Positions 17,079-24,118 of a stretch of DNA of 56,305 nucleotides are shown piece after piece; within the stretch, counting starts at the first letter, position 1, and each line of letters opens with the position of its first letter. The DNA comes from WVXT01 sp964403285 (GTDB taxonomy: Bacteria; UBA6262; WVXT01). The translations under genes were made by a program, and so were the position numbers. The stretch is from the NCBI GenBank assembly GCA_964403285.1, contig CAYOFG010000010.1, forward strand, positions 1 to 56,305, in the 5' to 3' direction. The notes under the pieces are model-generated. The model had not been told where the DNA came from. It did no database searches and worked only from the letters and a program-made list of their open reading frames with translations.

Positions 17079-17222
17079 AGGTCTCTGAAAAAGTATTGAC
17101 TTTGGTCTGTCATTGCGAGCCCGAAGGGCGTGGCAATCTCATTCTTTGATGGTAACAACGAGATTGCTTCGTCGCTTTGCTCCTCGCAAAGACATCGAGG
17201 GGGACTTTTTCAGAGACCTCAT
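17079..17222. repeat. 144-bp element with terminal inverted repeats
   Basis: GAGGTCTCTGAAAAAGT at the left end and ACTTTTTCAGAGACCTC at the right are perfect inverted copies of 17 bases. Between them are CATTGCGAG/GATTGC repeat units. A related pair of ends is found around 52270-52305. It has no ORF of its own and looks like a small non-autonomous mobile unit or a nested repeat. Together with the next element it fills the 310-base gap between the ferredoxin and arsC genes. Confidence 0.7.
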
Positions 17223-17233
17223 ATTAGAATGGA

Positions 17234-17349
17234 AAAGGGGACAGGCTACTTTTTTCCGTCTAAACATCCGTATCCATCCTGCGCCAATTGCAGTCCCAAA
17301 TTCTGCCACCATACCACTTATGTAAAAAAGTAGCCTGTCCCTTTTTTAT
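17234..17349. repeat. 116-bp inverted-repeat element of the GGGGACAGG family
   Basis: Ends are AAAAGGGGACAGGCTACTTTTTT and its near-perfect inverse (AAAAAAGTAGCCTGTCCCTTTTT), with about 65 bases of unique sequence between them. Single ends of the same family are at 2549, 29407 and 39597. It overlaps the 3' end of arsC and supplies that gene's last codons. Similar motifs often flank IS200/RAYT-type transposases, but no transposase is present. Confidence 0.7.
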
Positions 17350-17755
17350 CCAAGAATTTTAATATATTCTGTTTGATTCGGTTTCTTACTTTTCTAAAAA
17401 CAATAAGCCTCTCTTCTTCTGTTCCTTGAGCTTGAGCCGGGTCTTCTAAATTCCAGTGTATCTTCTCATATTTACCGGGAAATACTGGGCAAGTTTGCTT
17501 GACATAGTCACAAACAGTAATCACATAATCGAATTGCTGGCTTAAAAATTCTTTAACAGATTTTGACCTCTGTTTTGAAATATCAATACCTATCTCATCC
17601 ATTACCTTTATAGCGAGAGGATTTACTTGTGTCGGCTCAACCCCGGCACTAAAAACATCAAACTTATCCCCTGCCAGATGTGTTAACAGTCCCTCTGCCA
17701 TTTGACTTCTACAAGAATTGTTTGTACATAAGAATAAAACTCGCCTCTTTTTCAT
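17318..17755 (-). CDS. arsC: Arsenate reductase, low-molecular-weight phosphatase type
   Basis: About 145 residues from ATG 17755 (MKKRRVLFLCTNNSCRS). The ORF extends upstream to 17794, but that part does not resemble the family. The active-site loop CTNNSCRS (Cys10-x5-Arg type) reduces arsenate to arsenite. Further Cys residues near 83 and 90 (ITVCDYVKQTCPVFPG) match the Cys82/Cys89 relay of thioredoxin-coupled ArsC. The last residues KGTGYFFT and the stop come from the repeat at 17234-17349, so the natural C-terminus has been exchanged. It is the last gene of the arsenic operon. The small thioredoxin of the same operon, or TrxA at 54 kb, could be the reductant. Confidence 0.88.
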   Translation of the reverse strand: MKKRRVLFLCTNNSCRSQMAEGLLTHLAGDKFDVFSAGVEPTQVNPLAIKVMDEIGIDISKQRSKSVKEFLSQQFDYVITVCDYVKQTCPVFPGKYEKIHWNLEDPAQAQGTEEERLIVFRKVRNRIKQNILKFLDKKGTGYFFT

Positions 17756-17769
17756 CTTTATCCACAACA

Positions 17770-17825
17770 GCCAGGAGTTGGATTTGGACCACATCTGCCA
17801 CCAAAATCAGTTCCACTACCTCATG
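17770..17825 (-). other. Cys/Gly-rich reading frame without a start codon
   Basis: Between the thioredoxin-like gene and arsC one minus-strand frame reads GSGTDFGGRCGPNPTPGCCG followed by TAA. It lies two frames away from the preceding gene, and its 5' side is closed by a TGA with no start codon after it. Its composition resembles metal-binding tails of arsenic proteins. It may be the remnant of an ORF or of a C-terminal extension lost by frameshift, or chance. Confidence 0.3.
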
Positions 17826-18146
17826 TTATAACTTGCCTTTTATGGCTGATATAATTTCATTAGTTTCAGACTGCCCCATACAGGCAACTTCATCACCCAC
17901 GGTTATTACGGGAACTGCCTGAGGGCCAAATGTACGAAATAGCTTGAATACTTGTGGATTTTCCTGTAAGTTCTTCATTTTCCTGATATCGCAAATTTCC
18001 ACATCAATTCCGAGTTTTTCTATCGCATTTTTTAGAGACATTATCTCTTCTTCACTCTGCCCTATTGGCCCACAGCAGCTTGATTGCGGCCCACAGGGAA
18101 ACTGTTGCTCCATTGTAAAGATTTTTACTGTTTTTTGGTCTGACAT
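17826..18146 (-). CDS. Cys-rich thioredoxin-like protein of the arsenic operon (ArsD-like)
   Basis: 106 residues from ATG 18146, which has GAGGTAA seven bases upstream; a TTG two codons earlier is possible. The N-terminus VKIFTMEQQFPCGPQSSCCGP carries three cysteines, two of them vicinal. The body is a small thioredoxin-like fold: KLGIDVEICDIRKMKN, then the cis-Pro region FGPQAVPVITVGDEVACMGQ with another Cys. ArsD metallochaperones have the same fold and a vicinal Cys pair, so a role in arsenite binding or delivery is likely, although no ArsA ATPase is present. It starts directly after arsM and precedes arsC in the same operon. Confidence 0.6.
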   Translation of the reverse strand: MSDQKTVKIFTMEQQFPCGPQSSCCGPIGQSEEEIMSLKNAIEKLGIDVEICDIRKMKNLQENPQVFKLFRTFGPQAVPVITVGDEVACMGQSETNEIISAIKGKL

Positions 18147-18152
18147 AATCAA

Positions 18153-18872
18153 TTACCTCTTTTCGCCTCTTATAGTTTCACTCAATACCTTAACCCCACT
18201 TACTACCATAGAACTTTTTTTAAGAATCTTTACATTTTTAAAACCGACTTTTTTTATTACGCTAATATAGCCCTTTTCAGTAAGCGCTCCGCCAACGCAA
18301 GCAACTAATTTCTCTGGATTATTTCTTATAGACTCATCCAACTCCTTCTCAGTCACCAGGTCAGAAATGACAAATCTTCCGCCGCGTTTTAAAATTCTAT
18401 ATATTTCTCTATATGCCTTTTCCTTATTTGGGACAAGGTTAATAACACAGTTACTCATAACTAAATCTATTGAATTATCCTTTACTGGGATATCTTCTGT
18501 TTCTCCTAACTTAAATTCAACATTGTTATAACTCCCTTTCCTAGCATTCTGTCTGGCTTTTTTAACCATCTGCTCGGTCATATCTAAGCCTATGACTTTG
18601 CCTTCAGGGCCAACCTTTTTGGAAGCAAGGAATACATCTAATCCTCCGCCCGAGCCTATATCAAGGACAGTTTCACCCTTTCTGATATCTGCCAGGGCAA
18701 CAGGATTACCGCAGCCCAGCGAAAACTCCGATATATCAGAGGACAAATCCTTAATTTCCTCAATGCTATAGCCGATATCGCAACAGCTGTAATCAGGACA
18801 GCAGGAAGAGCCTTGCTCCGCAAATTGTCCATATCTTTTCTTTACTTCTTTTTTAATCTTACTTCTTTTCAT
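18153..18872 (-). CDS. arsM: Arsenite S-adenosylmethionine methyltransferase
   Basis: 239 residues. It has the SAM-binding motif VLDIGSGGGLDVFLA (69-83) and the ArsM-specific context GCGNPVALADIRKGE, NCVINLVPNKEKAYREIYRI and VACVGGALTEKGY. Three conserved catalytic cysteines are at 54, 142 and 192. The N-terminal Cys-rich segment SSCCPDYSCCD (22-31) is common in anaerobe ArsM proteins. It methylates As(III) to mono- and dimethyl forms. With the ArsP-type permease in the same operon, which in studied systems exports trivalent methylated organoarsenicals, the operon would make and then expel methylated arsenic. Strong AAGGAGG ribosome site; translation of the next gene is coupled. Confidence 0.92.
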   Translation of the reverse strand: MKRSKIKKEVKKRYGQFAEQGSSCCPDYSCCDIGYSIEEIKDLSSDISEFSLGCGNPVALADIRKGETVLDIGSGGGLDVFLASKKVGPEGKVIGLDMTEQMVKKARQNARKGSYNNVEFKLGETEDIPVKDNSIDLVMSNCVINLVPNKEKAYREIYRILKRGGRFVISDLVTEKELDESIRNNPEKLVACVGGALTEKGYISVIKKVGFKNVKILKKSSMVVSGVKVLSETIRGEKR

Positions 18873-18921
18873 TAAGGTCTACCTCCTTCCCGACAACTAC
18901 ACACCATTTTCAGATTATAAA

Positions 18922-19080
18922 TTAAAATGCTGGCTTACAATGGCTTTGTTCTTGGGCTTTGATTTTATCGTAGATAAATTTCTTTAAGAATTCAAAGGCT
19001 TCATCCTTATCCTCATCCAAGATGATTTGCTCAAGCCACATCTTTTGTTTATCATCCAAGGTTAAGCTAATAGACCCCAT
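18922..19080 (-). CDS. 52-residue conserved-looking small protein in the arsenic operon
   Basis: ATG at 19080 with a clear AAGGAGGAAAG ribosome site, ending TAA at 18922. The product begins MGSISLTLDDKQKMWLEQII and continues LDEDKDEAFEFLKKFIYDKI before a short tail with one Cys. It is acidic/amphipathic and probably two helices, with no signal or membrane segment. It resembles the 27-residue ORF just upstream (ISL..., LxxIxxDED), so the two are paralogous. The function is not known; placement between the thioredoxin and arsM genes suggests an accessory role in arsenic handling. Confidence 0.6.
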   Translation of the reverse strand: MGSISLTLDDKQKMWLEQIILDEDKDEAFEFLKKFIYDKIKAQEQSHCKPAF

Positions 19081-19093
19081 TTATCTTTCCTCC

Positions 19094-19177
19094 TTAAAAA
19101 CAATCTTCATCAGTTGTAATTCTTTGAAGTTCAATCTGTTCTTCTTGATTTAGACTGATAACAACTTTTTCTTTCAT
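19094..19177 (-). CDS. 27-residue small ORF, possibly a truncated paralogue of the 52-residue one
   Basis: Starts ATG at 19177, four bases after the thioredoxin stop, and ends TAA at 19094. The product reads MKEKVVISLNQEEQIELQRI then TTDEDCF. The ISL, LQRI and DED positions align with the 52-residue protein (ISL, LEQI, DED) with a two-residue gap, after which it stops where the other continues with its second helix. It is therefore either a naturally short peptide or a copy cut off by a nonsense mutation. The ribosome site is poor; translation could be coupled to the gene upstream. Confidence 0.45.
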   Translation of the reverse strand: MKEKVVISLNQEEQIELQRITTDEDCF

Positions 19178-19181
19178 TTGC

Positions 19182-19421
19182 TTATTTGTCAGAAGACAAA
19201 ATCTTTTTTATCTCATTTACTGTGGGAATCTTGCCCGAAGTCTTAATCTCACCATCCACAATTAAAGCAGGAGTGAACATTACTCCTCGCTTTCCCATTT
19301 CTTCTATATCATAGATGTGAGTCACCTCGGCATCAATACCCAATTGTTTAACTGCTTCATTCACATTTTTCTCTGTCGCTTTACATCTTGGACATCCTGG
19401 ACCTACGACTTCAATCTTCAT
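19182..19421 (-). CDS. Small thioredoxin-like redox protein (MTH895/TM0996 type)
   Basis: 79 residues with a minimal thioredoxin fold: MKIEVVGPGCPRCKATEKNV with CPRC at about 10-13, a cis-Pro loop VMFTPALIVDGE, and a final helix. This family lacks the N-terminal part of ordinary thioredoxins and frequently accompanies UPF0718/ArsP-type permeases. It may reduce ArsC, or bind metal(loid) through its CxxC pair. Good AAGGAGG ribosome site; 22 bases after the permease gene in the same operon. Confidence 0.85.
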   Translation of the reverse strand: MKIEVVGPGCPRCKATEKNVNEAVKQLGIDAEVTHIYDIEEMGKRGVMFTPALIVDGEIKTSGKIPTVNEIKKILSSDK

Positions 19422-19442
19422 CTTCTCCTCCTTTCAAAGTTT

Positions 19443-20486
19443 TTAGAATATGAAATTCCCAAAGAACCAACCCACAAGCGTCCCTAAAATCATCACCAAA
19501 AAGATATAAACTCCAGCTTTTTTAACACCAAATACCTTAGCAATAGCTAACATATTCGGTAGACTCATTCCCGGTCCAGTCAATAAAAGCGCCAATGCTG
19601 GGCCCTTGCCCATACCTAACTTCAACAGGGTATCTACAAATGGTGCCTCAGTCATAGTAGCAAAATACATAATTTGGCCCATCAGTGTAGCCAAAAATGA
19701 AGCCAAAATTCCCGAACCACCTAACCATTTTTGGATTATATCCTCCGGTAACAATTTCCCAATTACTCCTACAATAAATACACCCAATAAGAGTAATGGA
19801 AAGATAATCTTTACAAACCACCAACTTTCTTTCAACCATTTTTTAATCTCATCAAACGGTTTTGCCTTAAAGGCATATGCAAATACGACCACCGAAGCAA
19901 GTAACCATACAATCACCTTGTATAAGTAAGGTCCTTTTTGGATAATATAATTCGGACTTAATAAACTCATTAGAATCAAAATCAGCAAAATAAAATCCCT
20001 TTTAGATATGATGCTTGTTTTTGTGTCAGTTAAGGTCTGTGTTCTTTTGGTTTCTTCTTTTCTAAAAATGATACTCATTACTACACCAACGACAAAGGCC
20101 ATAAATACTGCTGCAATAATTCGGCTACTCACCATTCCTGCACCCAAGATACTACCTGTATAAATGATCGCCAGGATATTTGCTGCTGGTGCAACCCATA
20201 AGATTATAAATGCTGGTCCTATACCTGCACCCTGATAATATATTCCGCTTGCGACCGGTATCACCGTGCAGGAACAGGCAGCGATAAAAAAACTGGCAAA
20301 GGAAGCCAGGGAAAACGATTTTAGTTTATTGGCGCTATAACCTAAATATTTAATAATTACCTCTTTAGAGATAAAACTTACCATTGCTCCTGCCAATAGA
20401 AATGCCGGAATAAGACAGGTTAAAACATGTAAAGCGATGTATTCCTTTAACGCTAATAGCCCAGCAAAGATTAGATTCAAAAACAC
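19443..20486 (-). CDS. arsP: ArsP-type permease (UPF0718 family)
   Basis: 347 residues with about eight to ten membrane helices in two halves separated by a loop (about 170-200, KEETKRTQTLTDTK). The family motif in the first half is ACSCTVIPVASGIYYQGAG (about 69-87), with vicinal cysteines of the CSC type; the second half has ATMTEAPFVDTLLKLGMGKG. ArsP proteins export trivalent methylated organoarsenicals, and arsM follows in this operon, so the symbol is reasonable though inferred. The start is a GTG at 20486 with GGGGGAAT upstream. A second, more distant permease of the superfamily lies at 38.5 kb. Confidence 0.82.
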   Translation of the reverse strand: MFLNLIFAGLLALKEYIALHVLTCLIPAFLLAGAMVSFISKEVIIKYLGYSANKLKSFSLASFASFFIAACSCTVIPVASGIYYQGAGIGPAFIILWVAPAANILAIIYTGSILGAGMVSSRIIAAVFMAFVVGVVMSIIFRKEETKRTQTLTDTKTSIISKRDFILLILILMSLLSPNYIIQKGPYLYKVIVWLLASVVVFAYAFKAKPFDEIKKWLKESWWFVKIIFPLLLLGVFIVGVIGKLLPEDIIQKWLGGSGILASFLATLMGQIMYFATMTEAPFVDTLLKLGMGKGPALALLLTGPGMSLPNMLAIAKVFGVKKAGVYIFLVMILGTLVGWFFGNFIF

Positions 20487-20507
20487 ACCAATTCCCCCTC
20501 TAAAAGG

Positions 20508-20828
20508 TCAAAATGCCTCTAAGATTTTTTGCCCTTCTTTCACCTGCTCATACAAAATAGACTTAACTAAATCAAGAATTTTATCTACATTTCTATGTTT
20601 CAGTTTGTAAAATGACCTTACGCCTTCGCCTCGAAATTCTACCACCCCAGCTCCTTTAAGTGCAATGAGATGCCTGGAAATACAGGATTGGTCTTTTTTT
20701 AATTCTCCTACTATCTCACATACACACATTTCGTTTCTACCCTTAAGAAGCTGCAAAATTTCAATCCTTGTGGGATGACTCAATGCCTGAAAATAATCCG
20801 CTATCATTTTGGTTATGGGTTCTTGCAT
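20508..20828 (-). CDS. arsR: ArsR-family metalloregulatory repressor
   Basis: 106 residues from ATG 20828, which has an ideal AGGAGGGAG ribosome site; an upstream in-frame ATG at 20858 lies inside the operator and is rejected. The winged-helix fold carries the arsenite site in the alpha-3 helix, RNEMCVCEIVGEL (Cys35 and Cys37), followed by the DNA-reading region DQSCISRHLIALKGAGVV. The extra Cys in the recognition segment is common. It should sit on the palindrome overlapping the promoter and leave when As(III) binds. First gene of an eight-ORF operon including ArsP-type permease, thioredoxin, arsM and arsC. Confidence 0.9.
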   Translation of the reverse strand: MQEPITKMIADYFQALSHPTRIEILQLLKGRNEMCVCEIVGELKKDQSCISRHLIALKGAGVVEFRGEGVRSFYKLKHRNVDKILDLVKSILYEQVKEGQKILEAF

Positions 20829-20852
20829 TTCTCCCTCCTGTTGTATGTTTAT

Positions 20853-20868
20853 ATGCAATTATTTGCAT
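20853..20868. promoter_or_regulatory. Predicted ArsR operator
   Basis: ATGCAATTATTTGCAT: six-base arms ATGCAA/TTGCAT around four bases. It overlaps the -10 edge and transcription start of the arsenic promoter. The ATGCAA-type arms are typical of ArsR/SmtB operators, so simple steric repression is expected. Confidence 0.7.
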
Positions 20869-20895
20869 TATAGCATACTTAAATAAATTTGTCAA
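20867..20895 (-). promoter_or_regulatory. Near-consensus promoter of the arsenic operon
   Basis: TTGACA (20895-20890), 17 bases, TATAAT (20872-20867) with TG just upstream of the -10 on the minus strand. Every hexamer position matches the sigma-70 consensus. This is the strongest promoter seen in the window, as expected for a tightly repressed detoxification operon. Confidence 0.88.
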
Positions 20896-20946
20896 GTCAT
20901 TTTTGGTTGCGGAAGGAAAACTCTTCGGTAGACTTCCTGAACGGGC

Positions 20947-21168
20947 TTATGTACAGGAGCATCTTGGGGGACAGACGGGAGGGCAACTGGAAGGGGAACT
21001 CTTACTTTTTCCTGGAGTTATTATGGAAATTTTGCCAAAGACTTGAGAAGTCTTTTTACTTTTACACTTTGGGCATTCTGTTTTAAGTCCTTTTTCCTTT
21101 TCTGACAACGTGGCAAAAATATCAAAATTATTACCACAATCTGAGCAAAAATATTCATAAGTTGGCAT
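20947..21168 (-). CDS. FmdB-type zinc-ribbon protein
   Basis: 73 residues from ATG 21168 (MPTYEYFCSDCGNNFDIF), the standard start of this family; the ORF to 21198 is longer only by chance. Two CxxC knuckles, CSDC and CPKC, form a zinc ribbon. The C-terminus is rich in Ser, Pro and Cys (CPPVCPPRCSC), also usual. FmdB was named from a formamidase operon and its role is uncertain (a regulator or zinc-binding adaptor). It stands between the arsenic operon and the RACo-like gene and may be its own unit. Confidence 0.85.
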   Translation of the reverse strand: MPTYEYFCSDCGNNFDIFATLSEKEKGLKTECPKCKSKKTSQVFGKISIITPGKSKSSPSSCPPVCPPRCSCT

Positions 21169-21203
21169 ATTCTTTCCGTCAATTATAGATTCAGTCAAAA
21201 AGT

Positions 21204-21260
21204 GTAGGGGTCGGATTCATCCGACCCGTATCAACGGGCTCGATAAATCGAGCCCCTACA
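21204..21260. repeat. Paired hairpin repeats (GGTCGGAT / GGGCTCGAT)
   Basis: GTAGGGGTCGGATTCATCCGACCCGT followed by ACGGGCTCGATAAATCGAGCCCCTAC. The whole unit is bounded by inverted GTAGGGG/CCCCTAC ends, as at 50004-50062 and 8601-8625. Confidence 0.75.
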
Positions 21261-21281
21261 ATTCTTTGGCCTGTCTATCTT

Positions 21282-23093
21282 CTATTTTGGAAAGCGGATA
21301 GCCCTGGTAAAATGTTCCAAGAAATTGGAATGGGTAGCCAGTTCTAAATATTCTACTCTCTTTGCCAGTCGGTTAGCTTGTTCCCGCAATTTTTGGGATA
21401 TGAGAATTGCCTTTGCTCCTATTCCCGCTCCATTTCCTACCTGGGTGAACTTTCCAATATCTATTTCCGGAAACATTCCGATCTTTATTGCTTTCAATGG
21501 GTCTATATAAGTGCCAAAAGCTCCCCCAACTATTACATCATTTATATCCTGAGTTTTTAGACCAGCCTCTTCTAAGAGTATTTCAATGCCTGTCCTTATA
21601 GCGCCTTTGGCGAGTTGGATTTCAGAGACATCCTGTTGGGTTATAGTTATCTCTCGTTTCCCCTCTTTTGCCAGGAGGAATTCGACTGATTTTCCTCGTT
21701 TAATCTTACGCACTCCTTTATACCCGGAATTTATTTTACCCGAAGAGTCAATAATCCCCACCCTTAACATCTCAGAAATACCATCCAGAATTCCAGAACC
21801 ACATATCCCCAGAGGTGCTTTATCGTCTATTGTAGCAACGTTAACACTTAAAGTCTTCGCATTGATATTAACTCTTTCTATCGCCCCGGGAGCTGCCCTC
21901 ATCCCATATTTGACGTGTGCTCCCTCAAAGGCAGGTCCTGAGGCACAGGAACAAGATATAATTCTTCCTTTAGTTTTTAATGCTATCTCAGTATTTGTTC
22001 CAATATCGATGACTATTAGATTCCCTTTGTCCGTTTCGATTCCCGAAGTTATTAGCATAGCTAAATGGTCAGAGCCAACAAATCCTGCAATAGGAGGAGG
22101 AAGATAGATATATCCTCCCAGAGATATTTCCAAACCGACTTCTCTCGCTTTTATTTCCAGGGGCTCGTTTGTAGCCGTAGTAAAAGGAGCCAGTCCCAGT
22201 TGCTTTACAGGTAGACCCAAAAAGATATGATGCATAACAGTATTGCCCACAAGAGTCGCTTCCAGAATGTCTCCACGCTTCACCTTGTTTTCTCTACAAA
22301 TTTTCTTTATCGCCAGATTGATAGCTTTGAGAACCTCGCTTTTCAGTTTTTTCAAATTAGTTCTGGTATTGCCTGCATAATGAATTCTTGACAGGACATC
22401 TTCGCCATAGGCAATCTGGGGATTTGTAATCCCGTAAACATTTATGGATTTACCTGTTAACAAATCGACTAAGTAGAAAGCTATCTTGGTCGTGCCCAGA
22501 TCAATTGCTATACCGAAGCTCTCTTTCGTTTTGTCTCCCGGTTCAACTCCGATTATTTCGCTTCCTCTTACACCCACGGTAATCGACCAATCCGAGTCTC
22601 TCAAAGTAGGTCCGATAATGTTCAGCACTTCAGAATCTACATTCTCAACCTTAACATTATATTTTCCCTTCAGTTCTTCTCTAATCCTCTGGAAATCGGA
22701 CCTTGTATCTGAGAGAGATGCTTTGGTGAGCTGGAGAAAAAACTTTCTCACAGGAGGGAAAGGTTTGACTTTAATCTCTTTTCCCCAAATCTGCAATTTC
22801 TGCTGTTCGGTTATGGATGAAGGCGGGACATATACTTGTGTATTTTCTCTTATAGTCGTGCAGCAAGCAAGTCTGTAACCTTCGTCTATCTCATCTTGAG
22901 TGAGAAGCTTCTTCTCTATTACGGTAGGCTGATTAGCCGGGTTGACCATCACTTTACACTTCCCACACTTACTTTTACCTCCGCAAAGGGACTTTAAACC
23001 CACACCCGCCTTCCTGGCAATATCCAAAAGGAGACGGGGTCTATTCTCCATTACTCTTTTACCAATTGGACTGAACTTTATTGTAAACTGCAT
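21282..23093 (-). CDS. Corrinoid-activation protein, RACo-like (2Fe-2S ferredoxin + ASKHA ATPase)
   Basis: 603 residues. The N-terminal plant-type [2Fe-2S] domain has ligands Cys37, Cys43, Cys46 and Cys77 (LCGGKSKCGKCK, then LACCTT). A linker domain follows (about 100-190). The ASKHA ATPase domain runs from about 195, with phosphate motif FGIAIDLGTTKIAFYLVDL, adenosine motifs VIDIGTNTEIALKT and VIVGGAFGTYID, and the CSCASGPAFEGAHVKYGMRA segment typical of the family. RACo-type proteins use ATP to drive one electron uphill onto Co(II) corrinoid, returning it to Co(I). The methyltetrahydrofolate:corrinoid methyltransferase gene follows at once, so this likely serves a CoFeSP-like protein, and possibly the corrinoid protein at 12.6 kb. 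Confidence 0.88.
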   Translation of the reverse strand: MQFTIKFSPIGKRVMENRPRLLLDIARKAGVGLKSLCGGKSKCGKCKVMVNPANQPTVIEKKLLTQDEIDEGYRLACCTTIRENTQVYVPPSSITEQQKLQIWGKEIKVKPFPPVRKFFLQLTKASLSDTRSDFQRIREELKGKYNVKVENVDSEVLNIIGPTLRDSDWSITVGVRGSEIIGVEPGDKTKESFGIAIDLGTTKIAFYLVDLLTGKSINVYGITNPQIAYGEDVLSRIHYAGNTRTNLKKLKSEVLKAINLAIKKICRENKVKRGDILEATLVGNTVMHHIFLGLPVKQLGLAPFTTATNEPLEIKAREVGLEISLGGYIYLPPPIAGFVGSDHLAMLITSGIETDKGNLIVIDIGTNTEIALKTKGRIISCSCASGPAFEGAHVKYGMRAAPGAIERVNINAKTLSVNVATIDDKAPLGICGSGILDGISEMLRVGIIDSSGKINSGYKGVRKIKRGKSVEFLLAKEGKREITITQQDVSEIQLAKGAIRTGIEILLEEAGLKTQDINDVIVGGAFGTYIDPLKAIKIGMFPEIDIGKFTQVGNGAGIGAKAILISQKLREQANRLAKRVEYLELATHSNFLEHFTRAIRFPK

Positions 23094-23103
23094 TTAATTT
23101 TCT

Positions 23104-23230
23104 CTTTCTGGACTCCTTGCGAAAGCAAGGGATATTTCTGGTCTCCTCCCTTTCGGGAGGACTCCAGAAGACTCTGGATTCCTCGCGAAAGCGAGGATTG
23201 TTTATTCCTCCCTATCGGGAGGACTCCAGT
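23104..23230. repeat. Block of CTTTCGGGAGG / GCGAAAGC hairpin repeats
   Basis: Alternating units: CTTGCGAAAGCAAGG, CCTCCCTTTCGGGAGGACTCCAG, CCTCGCGAAAGCGAGG, CCTCCCTATCGGGAGGACTCCAG. It abuts the 3' end of the methyltransferase gene and sits between it and the RACo-like gene. Confidence 0.75.
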
Positions 23231-24092
23231 GTTTAATCTCCTCTGGTTTTCTTTTTTCCCTATAGTATTTTAAATATCTCTTGCCATGGGAATCTCTTCC
23301 TGCCAGAAAATCGGAAGCGAGAATGGTCTCAACCATTCCTTCAATAGTAGGGTCGACAATGGCAGCATTAAGTCCTTGTGAAATAGCCTGTGCTAAAAAA
23401 GAGAGATTAATAATCTTCCTATCAGGCATGCCAAAACTCATATTGCTGACTCCCAGAACCGTTGCTACGCCCAGCTCTCGGGAAATCCTGGCTAAAGTCT
23501 CCAGGGTTACAACTGCCGAACCTGTCTCTGCAGCCTGGGCTAAGCACAAACAATCTATTACGATATCTTCTCTGGGAATGTTATAAGATTCAGCAACCTT
23601 TATTATACGTTTTGCCACAGCGAATCTTTTGTCCGCTGTTTTGGGAATGCCACTATCATCCATAGTAAGTCCCACTATAGAAGCCCCGAACTTCTTTACC
23701 AGAGGCAGAACATCCTTTAATGATTTTTCCTGCCCTGTCACCGAATTTACCAGAGCTTTATAGGGATAGACCTCCAGTGCTTTCTTTAGGGCTTCTGGAT
23801 TGGATGAATCGATACAGACAGGCAATTCTGAAACCTCAAGAACCTTTAACACCGCCCTAGGCAAGATGGTAGTCTCATCAACGCCAGAGGCAGCTACATT
23901 TACATCGAGAATATCTGCTCCTGCCTCCTTTTGAGAAATCGCTTCCTGGACAAGAACATCAAGTTTTCCCTGGGAAAGGTCCTCGGCAAGTTTCTTTTTC
24001 CCGGTAGGATTTATTCTTTCTCCGATTATGACCGTGGGAAAACCTTCACCGAATTCTACTTTTTTGTCTCTATAAGTGACCACTGTTGCCAT
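23202..24092 (-). CDS. Methyltetrahydrofolate:corrinoid methyltransferase (AcsE-type)
   Basis: About 296 residues from ATG 24092 (GAGGG ribosome site). Upstream codons of the longer ORF encode LTPTLSPKGGG, a dispersed repeat, and are not part of the protein. Pterin-binding TIM barrel: VIIGERINPTGKKKLAE near the start, ADILDVNVAASGVDE, PVCIDSSNPEALKKAL, ALVNSVTGQEKSL and GVSNMSFGMPDRKIINLSFLAQA, the pattern of AcsE/MetH pterin domains. It transfers the methyl of CH3-THF to a Co(I) corrinoid protein in the methyl branch of the Wood-Ljungdahl pathway. Its neighbour, the RACo-like activator, fits this role; CODH/ACS genes are outside the window. A terminator and the repeats separate it from the unit upstream. 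Confidence 0.87.
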   Translation of the reverse strand: MATVVTYRDKKVEFGEGFPTVIIGERINPTGKKKLAEDLSQGKLDVLVQEAISQKEAGADILDVNVAASGVDETTILPRAVLKVLEVSELPVCIDSSNPEALKKALEVYPYKALVNSVTGQEKSLKDVLPLVKKFGASIVGLTMDDSGIPKTADKRFAVAKRIIKVAESYNIPREDIVIDCLCLAQAAETGSAVVTLETLARISRELGVATVLGVSNMSFGMPDRKIINLSFLAQAISQGLNAAIVDPTIEGMVETILASDFLAGRDSHGKRYLKYYREKRKPEEIKHWSPPDREE

Positions 24093-24118
24093 TTTTCTTG
24101 CCCTCACATGCAATGACT

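Noticed and set aside
17113..17325. Plus-strand ORFs of about 70 residues between the ferredoxin and arsC genes
   Set aside because: They read through the inverted-repeat elements, and their products are repeat-encoded.
17770..17830. Selenocysteine read-through at the TGA preceding the Cys/Gly-rich frame
   Set aside because: No open frame leads into the TGA from upstream (it is out of frame with the preceding gene), and no SECIS-like stem was evident.
20853..20868. Riboswitch or attenuator in the arsenic leader
   Set aside because: The palindrome overlaps the -10 and start site and is too short; a repressor operator explains it better.
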